Source: an uncultured Kineothrix sp. (GTDB lineage: Bacteria > Bacillota > Clostridia > Lachnospirales > Lachnospiraceae). From it: a DNA stretch of 10,249 nt. Made by a program: the position numbers and the translations under genes. The stretch covers positions 1-10,249 of the forward strand of contig CAJUMD010000116.1 of the NCBI GenBank assembly GCA_910587275.1. Direction: 5' to 3'. This document shows, piece by piece, positions 5,762 through 10,249 of the stretch; within the stretch, counting starts at the first letter, position 1, and every line of letters starts with the position of its first letter. The notes beneath the pieces are model-generated. The model saw only the letters and a program-made list of their open reading frames with translations, did not search any database and had not been told where the DNA came from.

Positions 5762-6787
5762 ATGAAATTACTGACATTTACGGTACCGTGTTTCAATTCG
5801 GAAGGGTATCTGTCAAAATGTGTGGATTCTCTGCTGGCAGGCGGGGATGACGTGGAAATCATCCTTGTGGATGACGGTTCCACCGACGGTACGGCAGCGA
5901 TGGCGGATGAATATGAAAGGAAGTATCCTTCCATTGTAAAGGCAGTGCATAAGGAGAACGGCGGACATGGTTCTGCAGTCAACACGGGGCTGGAACATGC
6001 CACCGGGCTGTTTTTTAAGGTGGTGGACAGCGATGATTGGGTGAAGGAGAGCGCCTACCGGCAGATATTGGACATCCTGCGGGAACTGGCGGGAGGGGAA
6101 CAGGCGCTTGATATGTTCATCAGCAATTTCGTGTATGAGAAAGAGGGGGAGAAGAAGAACAAGGTGATGAGCTACCGCCATGCGCTGCCGGAAAACCGGA
6201 TTTTCACATGGAATGAGGTGCGCCATTTCCATAAGGGACAGTATATCCTGATGCATTCCGTCATTTTCCGTACCAGGCTGTTAAAGGACTGCGGGCTGGT
6301 GCTGCCGGAGCATACGTTTTACGTGGATAACCTGTTCGTGTTCGAGCCGCTTCCTTTTGTGAGGAATATGTATTACATGGATGTGAATTTCTACCGCTAT
6401 TATATCGGGCGGGAGGGGCAGTCGGTGAACGAAAACGTTATGATTTCGCGGATTGATCAGCAGATACGGGTGAATAAGCGGATGGTGGATTATATGTCGG
6501 AGAATGTGCCGAAGCTGAAAGGAAGCCGGAAACTGCGTAATTATATGATTAATTACCTGGAAATCATCACCACCGTTTCGTCCATTATGCTGATACGAGG
6601 CGGGACGGAAGAACATTTGCAGAAGAAGAAGGAACTTTGGGATTACATGAAGCAGAAAGACCGCTTCCTGTACGGCAGGCTCAGGTACGGTATCCTGGGC
6701 AATTCCATGAACCTGCCGGGAAAGGGCGGACGGAAGATATCGGTGGAAGGCTACCGGATTTGCAGGCGGTTCTTTAAGTTTAATTAG
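5762..6787 (+). CDS. Family 2 glycosyltransferase (GT-A fold)
   Basis: This 341-residue enzyme transfers a sugar from a nucleotide-sugar donor. The N-terminal GT-A domain shows TVPCFNSEGYLSKCVDSLL, then VEIILVDDGSTDGT (residues 31-44) for nucleotide binding, ENGGHGSAVNTGL, and the metal-binding DXD motif as D89-S-D91 in KVVDSDDW. The acceptor half has EHTFYVDNLFVFEPLPFVRN. The remaining C-terminal part is helical and basic. No clear membrane segment is seen, so it is probably cytoplasmic or peripheral. AAAGGAG overlaps the mutY stop codon (TAA 5747-5749) and serves ATG 5762, implying tight coupling to mutY. Downstream, across an 84-base gap, lie a PAP2 phosphatase and a lipid kinase on the other strand, which hints at a lipid-linked acceptor. 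Acceptor and sugar cannot be deduced. Confidence 0.9.
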   Translation: MKLLTFTVPCFNSEGYLSKCVDSLLAGGDDVEIILVDDGSTDGTAAMADEYERKYPSIVKAVHKENGGHGSAVNTGLEHATGLFFKVVDSDDWVKESAYRQILDILRELAGGEQALDMFISNFVYEKEGEKKNKVMSYRHALPENRIFTWNEVRHFHKGQYILMHSVIFRTRLLKDCGLVLPEHTFYVDNLFVFEPLPFVRNMYYMDVNFYRYYIGREGQSVNENVMISRIDQQIRVNKRMVDYMSENVPKLKGSRKLRNYMINYLEIITTVSSIMLIRGGTEEHLQKKKELWDYMKQKDRFLYGRLRYGILGNSMNLPGKGGRKISVEGYRICRRFFKFN

Positions 6788-6871
6788 AGCCGTTCCTCGG
6801 TATAATTCCGTAGCGTAAGCTGCTCCCCGCAGGGAACCGCATAAACGAGGGCGGACTGCGCCAATTACCAT

Positions 6872-7603
6872 TCAGTTCACCTGCGGCGTTGCTTTCTTGC
6901 GTGTGCGTACACGTTCCCGGTATACCGCGAGGATATCATATTTGTAGGTTACGCCGTACATGGCGGCTGCCATGACAAGTCCGGTGATGACGTCAAACGC
7001 GGAATGCTGTTTGATGAACATGGTGGACAGGACGATGGAGATGCATAAAACAAAGGAGCAGAGACACAGTTTCCGCTTCCCGGCAAGCTGCCTGTTGCGG
7101 ATGACTGCAATGTGAGCGCCCAGTGCGTTGTATACATGGATGCTGGGCCACAGGTTGGTGGGCGTATCCGTGCGGTATAAGTGTGCCACCATGGCAGTCA
7201 GTATATTGTCCCTCGGCATCACCGCCGGACGCAGGTGGTGTCCGTTGGGGAACAGCGTGGATATGACGAGGAAAACGGTCATGCCCGTGAACAGGAAGAT
7301 GCAGGTACGGAAATAATCGTCCTTATCCTTAAAGAACAGCCACGCAACCACGAGAGCGACATAAGCGAACCAAAGGAAATACGGGATGACGAACCATTCA
7401 CAGAATGGAATATGGTCGTCCAGGGATACATGGATGACCTTATAATGCGTGGTTACGTTACGCTCCAGCCAAAGGAACCAAGTCATGTAGATGATGCCGT
7501 AAAGCAAAAGCGGAATGGCATGTTTGTATTTTTGGTAAAAGCTCCCTAACCGACTATGCGCCGTAATGCCGTTTCCATAAATTTTTGTAATCAGATGTTT
7601 CAT
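6872..7603 (-). CDS. PAP2-family membrane phosphatase (PAP2_3 / Aur1-like)
   Basis: This 243-residue integral membrane protein belongs to the PAP2 superfamily, which removes phosphate from lipids such as phosphatidic acid or undecaprenyl diphosphate, or transfers phospho-head groups. About five or six hydrophobic segments are visible, near residues 29-46, 67-91, 100-118, 151-168, 179-197 and 203-220. The active-site blocks are HHLRP (R125, P126), WPSIHVYNA (H156) and STMFIKQHSAFD (H200, D204). PSIH replaces the usual PSGH; a hydrophobic residue here is typical of the branch resembling inositol phosphorylceramide synthase (PSLH). AGAGGGG just upstream is the ribosome binding site. The lipid kinase gene lies 80 bases upstream on the same strand, with no convincing promoter between, so co-transcription is likely. 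Confidence 0.88.
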   Translation of the reverse strand: MKHLITKIYGNGITAHSRLGSFYQKYKHAIPLLLYGIIYMTWFLWLERNVTTHYKVIHVSLDDHIPFCEWFVIPYFLWFAYVALVVAWLFFKDKDDYFRTCIFLFTGMTVFLVISTLFPNGHHLRPAVMPRDNILTAMVAHLYRTDTPTNLWPSIHVYNALGAHIAVIRNRQLAGKRKLCLCSFVLCISIVLSTMFIKQHSAFDVITGLVMAAAMYGVTYKYDILAVYRERVRTRKKATPQVN

Positions 7604-7683
7604 AACAACCCCTCTTTGCAGTATATGTTATAGGTTATGTGGTAATGCTTCCGATTGACGGTAAAAGTGTTTGGGCGGCGCTG

Positions 7684-8664
7684 CTACATCATCAGGCGGA
7701 TTTGCCGTTTGGTGCATGTGACCGTGATTTCGTCCGCCTTGCGGGAAACCTCGCCGTCCGTATGTACCCACAGCGGAATGGAGGAATGCACAACGGCTTT
7801 TGATGCTGCATAATGCCGGATGGCGGGGAACATGTAGTGTTTTCCGAAAAATGCCGTGGGGAGAGCGAACAGTATCACCGGTTTCGGAATCCTGCCGACC
7901 ACGCACAGGTCCAGCTTTCCGTCCGTGGCATCCGCCATCGGGCAGAATTGAAAACCGCCGCCTTCATACCGGTGGATCATGAATGCCGTAAACAGGAAAC
8001 GGCGAAAATGTACCGGCTCTTTGGCATCATCCAGATATATGTCACAGGAAACGGATTTTGCCGCCACCAACTGTTTCAGCGCGATGGACAGGTAAGTCAG
8101 CTTACCAAGCCCCATCCGGTTCAGTGTCTTCTTAAAACGGGAGGAAAGCGCTTCCTCACAGACTGCCGCATCGAAACCGATGCCGCTGCTGACCGCAAAA
8201 TACCTGATTTCTTTCCCGGTGTCCGTGTCTGCATTTCCATCTGTATTTCCGTCCGTATTTCCATAAGAAAGCGTACCCAAATCGAGGGTGCGGACGACAT
8301 TTCCCTTTAATATGGTTTCCAAAATAAGCGCCGGGTCTTTCGGCAGTCTCAAATCCCTTGCCAAATCGTTGCTTGAGCCGGTGGGGATATAGCCGAGCCA
8401 TATTCTGTTAAAATCCACAACTCCCTGCAGCGCTTCGTTGACGGTACCGTCCCCGCCAAGGAGAATGAGTTTTAACGGTGCGGCATCCGCGGGAAGCCTG
8501 TCCGGTGCGGTCAGTTTCGCCACAAGCCGTGTAACATGCCCGGTTCCTTTGGAAAAAACGACACGGTACGGGATGTTTTGCAACCGGAATACCGGTTCCA
8601 GCTTCGCCCACAATTTCCGTCCCCGCCCCGATTTGGAAGCGGGATTGACAATGATATAGTACAT
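7684..8664 (-). CDS. YegS/DgkB-type diacylglycerol or lipid kinase
   Basis: This 326-residue kinase phosphorylates a lipid such as diacylglycerol, making phosphatidic acid, using ATP. Motifs: NPASKSGRGRKLW at residues 7-19, the nucleotide-binding GGDGTVNEAL (70-79), GYIPTGSSNDLARDL (91-105), SSGIGFDAAV, and the C-terminal DATDGKLDL and HTDGEV. The start at 8664 was chosen because AGAGG lies 6 bases before it and the family begins at MYYIIVNP. A longer in-frame version reaching 8787 would put the promoter inside the coding region. Residues 135-146 are three GNTD-like repeats inserted in the surface loop between LDLG and the RYFAVSSG strand. Bacillus DgkB recycles diacylglycerol for lipoteichoic acid synthesis, a possible role here, but YegS-like members differ in lipid preference. 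Confidence 0.92.
   Translation of the reverse strand: MYYIIVNPASKSGRGRKLWAKLEPVFRLQNIPYRVVFSKGTGHVTRLVAKLTAPDRLPADAAPLKLILLGGDGTVNEALQGVVDFNRIWLGYIPTGSSNDLARDLRLPKDPALILETILKGNVVRTLDLGTLSYGNTDGNTDGNADTDTGKEIRYFAVSSGIGFDAAVCEEALSSRFKKTLNRMGLGKLTYLSIALKQLVAAKSVSCDIYLDDAKEPVHFRRFLFTAFMIHRYEGGGFQFCPMADATDGKLDLCVVGRIPKPVILFALPTAFFGKHYMFPAIRHYAASKAVVHSSIPLWVHTDGEVSRKADEITVTCTKRQIRLMM
8227..8262 (-). repeat. 12-bp tandem repeat, three copies, coding for GNTD units
   Basis: Read on the minus strand, the units are GGAAATACGGAC, GGAAATACAGAT and GGAAATGCAGAC, encoding GNTD, GNTD and GNAD inside the lipid kinase. A partial continuation (ACGGACACCGGG, encoding TDTG) follows. The differences between copies are mostly silent, so the array is not brand new. 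Confidence 0.95.
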
Positions 8665-8670
8665 GGTATG

Positions 8671-8675
8671 CCTCT
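8671..8675 (-). promoter_or_regulatory. Ribosome binding site fixing the lipid kinase start
   Basis: On the minus strand AGAGG lies 6 bases before ATG 8664. It supports the short start over the in-frame codons further upstream. Confidence 0.75.
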
Positions 8676-8705
8676 TTTGTTGTTTTTGCTTTGAAATCAT
8701 TCCCC

Positions 8706-8734
8706 ATTGTATCAGCATTTGTTTATGAAGTAAA
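8706..8734 (-). promoter_or_regulatory. Extended -10 promoter of the lipid kinase gene
   Basis: On the minus strand TTTACT (8734-8729) and TACAAT (8711-8706) are 17 bases apart, and TGA immediately before the -10 makes it extended. The predicted leader is about 35 bases. The promoter is divergent to that of glyA. Confidence 0.75.
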
Positions 8735-8762
8735 GAATAGTTTCCATATAATTTTCTTAATT

Positions 8763-8781
8763 TTTCTGAAATATTTCTGAA
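8763..8781 (+). repeat. Direct repeat TTTCTGAA with 11-bp period in the divergent control region
   Basis: TTTCTGAA occurs at 8763-8770 and again at 8774-8781, one DNA turn apart, between the divergent lipid kinase and glyA promoters. It is about 60-78 bases before the predicted glyA transcript start. The surrounding sequence is very AT-rich, so chance is possible. Confidence 0.6.
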
Positions 8782-8805
8782 CTTCATACTTCTTCTTTTT
8801 TGTGG

Positions 8806-8834
8806 TTTTCATCCGGCACGATTTATGGTATACT
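8806..8834 (+). promoter_or_regulatory. Extended -10 promoter of glyA
   Basis: TTTTCA at 8806-8811 and TATACT at 8829-8834 are separated by 17 bases, with TGG at 8826-8828 as the extended -10. The predicted start is near 8841, leaving a leader of about 75 bases that begins with a hairpin. Confidence 0.8.
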
Positions 8835-8844
8835 TCAACATATG

Positions 8845-8872
8845 TTTTGCTTTGCCGTTGGGCGGAGCAAAA
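8845..8872 (+). promoter_or_regulatory. 12-bp stem-loop at the 5' end of the glyA leader
   Basis: TTTTGCTTTGCC (8845-8856) pairs with GGCGGAGCAAAA (8861-8872) around a GTTG loop, giving 12 continuous pairs of which two are G-U. It would start only a few bases into the transcript. No U-tract follows, so it is not a terminator. I do not recognise a glycine or tetrahydrofolate riboswitch. It may protect the mRNA end or bind a regulator. Confidence 0.6.
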
Positions 8873-8900
8873 AGTATGGGCAGGAAAAAGGAAGAAAAAC

Positions 8901-8908
8901 GGAGGAAT
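8901..8908 (+). promoter_or_regulatory. Ribosome binding site fixing the glyA start at 8915
   Basis: GGAGGAAT has its GGAGG core ending 9 bases before ATG 8915. An in-frame ATG at 8825 overlaps the promoter and can be excluded. Confidence 0.8.
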
Positions 8909-8914
8909 CGGGAT

Positions 8915-10153
8915 ATGTATTCATTTGACGAAGTGAAAAACGTTGATTCGGAAGTCGCGCAGGCGATTATGGACGAGCAGGAGAGGCAGAACAGCCACAT
9001 TGAGCTGATTGCATCGGAAAACTGGGTGAGCAAGGCAGTTATGGCGGCAATGGGAAGCCCGCTGACCAATAAATATGCGGAGGGATATCCGGGAAAAAGA
9101 TATTACGGCGGCTGCGGCTGTGTGGACGTGGTAGAGAATCTGGCCATCGAAAGAGCGAAAGAACTGTTCGGCTGTGACTATGCCAACGTGCAGCCCCATT
9201 CCGGCGCACAGGCAAACCTTGCGGTACAGTTTGCCATCTGCAATCCGGGCGATACCATCATGGGCATGAACCTTGACCACGGCGGCCATTTGACCCATGG
9301 CAGCCCGGTGAATATTTCCGGGAAATATTTTAAAATCGTGCCTTACGGGGTAAATGACGAAGGATTTATCGATTACGGGAAATTACGGGAAATTGCGCTG
9401 GAGGCAAAGCCAAAGATGATAATCGCCGGCGCTTCCGCTTACGCAAGGACTATTGATTTCGGAAAATTCAGGGAAGTTGCGGACGAGGTGGGCGCTGTCC
9501 TTATGGTGGATATGGCGCATATTGCCGGGCTGGTGGCGGCAGGGCTCCATCCGAGCCCGATGCCCTATGCGGACGTAGTGACCACAACGACACACAAGAC
9601 GCTGCGCGGACCGCGCGGGGGGCTGATTCTCTGCAACCAGGAAGCGGCGGACAAATATAATTTTAACAAAGCCGTATTTCCCGGTATCCAGGGCGGTCCG
9701 CTGATGCATGTCATCGCAGCAAAGGCAGTATGCTTTAAGGAAGCGCTTAGTGACGGATTTAAGACTTACCAAAAGGGTATTGTGGATAATGCGCAGGCGC
9801 TCTGCAAGGGACTGATGGACCGGGGAATCAAGATTGTTTCCGGCGGTACGGACAATCACCTGATGTTGGTGGATTTGACGAATTTCGACCTGACGGGCAA
9901 AGCGGTGGAGAAGCTGTTGGATGAAGCGCATATTACAGCGAATAAAAACACTATTCCCAACGACCCGAAATCCCCGTTCGTGACCAGCGGTATCCGCCTT
10001 GGAACCCCGGCGGTTACGTCCAGGGGAATGGATACGGCGGACATGGACAGGATTGCGGAAGCAATTGCATTTGTCATTAAGGAAGGTGGGGAAGGGATTC
10101 CAAAGGCACGGGCAATCGTGCAGGAACTGACGGATAAGTATCCTCTTGTATAA
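8915..10153 (+). CDS. glyA: Serine hydroxymethyltransferase
   Basis: This 412-residue PLP enzyme converts serine and tetrahydrofolate to glycine and 5,10-methylenetetrahydrofolate, the main source of one-carbon units for purine, thymidylate and methionine synthesis. It acts in the cytoplasm, usually as a dimer or tetramer. Motifs in order: HIELIASENWVS (residues 28-39), LTNKYAEGYPGKRYYGG (50-66), ANVQPHSGAQAN (90-101), the PLP-ring-contacting DMAHIAGL (199-206), the Schiff-base lysine K228 in TTTTHKTLRGPRGG, and GIRLGTPAVTSRGM near the C-terminus. Length and motifs are complete. The start at 8915 is supported by GGAGG. The gene has its own promoter and a strong terminator, so it is a single-gene unit diverging from the lipid kinase. 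Confidence 0.98.
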   Translation: MYSFDEVKNVDSEVAQAIMDEQERQNSHIELIASENWVSKAVMAAMGSPLTNKYAEGYPGKRYYGGCGCVDVVENLAIERAKELFGCDYANVQPHSGAQANLAVQFAICNPGDTIMGMNLDHGGHLTHGSPVNISGKYFKIVPYGVNDEGFIDYGKLREIALEAKPKMIIAGASAYARTIDFGKFREVADEVGAVLMVDMAHIAGLVAAGLHPSPMPYADVVTTTTHKTLRGPRGGLILCNQEAADKYNFNKAVFPGIQGGPLMHVIAAKAVCFKEALSDGFKTYQKGIVDNAQALCKGLMDRGIKIVSGGTDNHLMLVDLTNFDLTGKAVEKLLDEAHITANKNTIPNDPKSPFVTSGIRLGTPAVTSRGMDTADMDRIAEAIAFVIKEGGEGIPKARAIVQELTDKYPLV

Positions 10154-10174
10154 GATAATCGGAGCTGCATTTTT

Positions 10175-10200
10175 AAGGGACGGTCTGCCGTCCCTTTTTT
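10175..10200 (+). terminator. Intrinsic terminator of glyA
   Basis: AAGGGACGG (10175-10183) pairs perfectly with CCGTCCCTT (10188-10196) around the loop TCTG, followed by an unbroken T-run to 10200. It lies 21 bases after the glyA stop. The last 49 bases of the window show no gene. Confidence 0.96.
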
Positions 10201-10249
10201 GCTTTATAGGAAATTCCGAGTTTTGGAAACACAAAAAAGAACAGGTGTT

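Noticed and set aside
6788..6871. Possible bidirectional terminator or small RNA between the convergent glycosyltransferase and PAP2 genes (short pairings such as GTTCC with GGAAC, and a TATAAT at 6801-6806).
   Set aside because: Stems are short or mismatched, no T-run follows on either strand, and the TATAAT lacks a fitting -35.
7128..7549. Plus-strand open frames opposite the PAP2 gene.
   Set aside because: They lie within conserved PAP2 coding sequence on the other strand and resemble no protein family.
7604..7683. Separate promoter for the PAP2 gene on the minus strand (TATACT at 7625-7620, TATAAC at 7632-7627).
   Set aside because: The first would start the transcript within the ribosome site, and neither has a recognisable -35; co-transcription with the lipid kinase is simpler.
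8665..8787. N-terminal extension of the lipid kinase to 8787.
   Set aside because: It would include the -10 and -35 elements and has no good ribosome site. The family starts at the ATG at 8664, which has AGAGG in front.
8835..8914. Glycine or tetrahydrofolate riboswitch in front of glyA.
   Set aside because: The leader is only about 75 bases and holds one simple hairpin; none of the conserved core sequences I know for those classes is present.

Overview
The window looks like a chromosomal housekeeping segment from a Gram-positive anaerobe of the class Clostridia, most likely a Lachnospiraceae relative. This is an inference from protein flavour (YqeY, DUF1653, SfsA, MutY, HolA, bacteriohemerythrin, an adaptor subunit of the Gram-positive kind), strong Shine-Dalgarno sites and extended -10 promoters. 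The first 21 bases are not biological. They match the 3' end of the standard Illumina TruSeq adapter, so this is the raw end of an assembled contig and the first gene is cut by the assembly.

Layout. 23-583 (+): C-terminal part of an HlyD/RND-type membrane fusion (adaptor) protein, followed by a GC-rich hairpin. 695-1228 (+): a GNAT acetyltransferase with its own promoter region. 1316-2703 (+): a bacteriohemerythrin and holA (DNA polymerase III delta) as a tight two-gene unit behind a clear extended -10 promoter. 2772-6787 (+): a probable five-gene run of yqeY, a DUF1653 protein, sfsA, mutY and a GT2 glycosyltransferase, with gaps of 12-56 bases. 6872-8664 (-): a YegS/DgkB-type lipid kinase followed by a PAP2-family membrane phosphatase, convergent to the glycosyltransferase. 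8665-8914: a divergent promoter region. 8915-10153 (+): glyA, closed by a textbook intrinsic terminator at 10175-10200.

How they fit together. DNA maintenance is represented by holA, sfsA and mutY. The lipid kinase and PAP2 phosphatase catalyse opposite kinds of lipid-phosphate chemistry and sit next to a GT-A glycosyltransferase, which suggests but does not prove a small envelope-lipid module. glyA supplies one-carbon units and glycine. I see no phage, transposon, CRISPR, tRNA or rRNA, and no clear candidate for a wholly new system.

The points most worth a second look are: a hemerythrin whose alignment puts Gln where an iron-ligand His is expected; a MutY with a roughly 38-residue Lys/Glu-rich N-terminal extension built from 12-bp tandem repeats; a second, unrelated 12-bp tandem repeat inside the lipid kinase; an uncharacterised C-terminal domain on the DUF1653 protein; and a 12-bp hairpin at the predicted 5' end of the glyA transcript.
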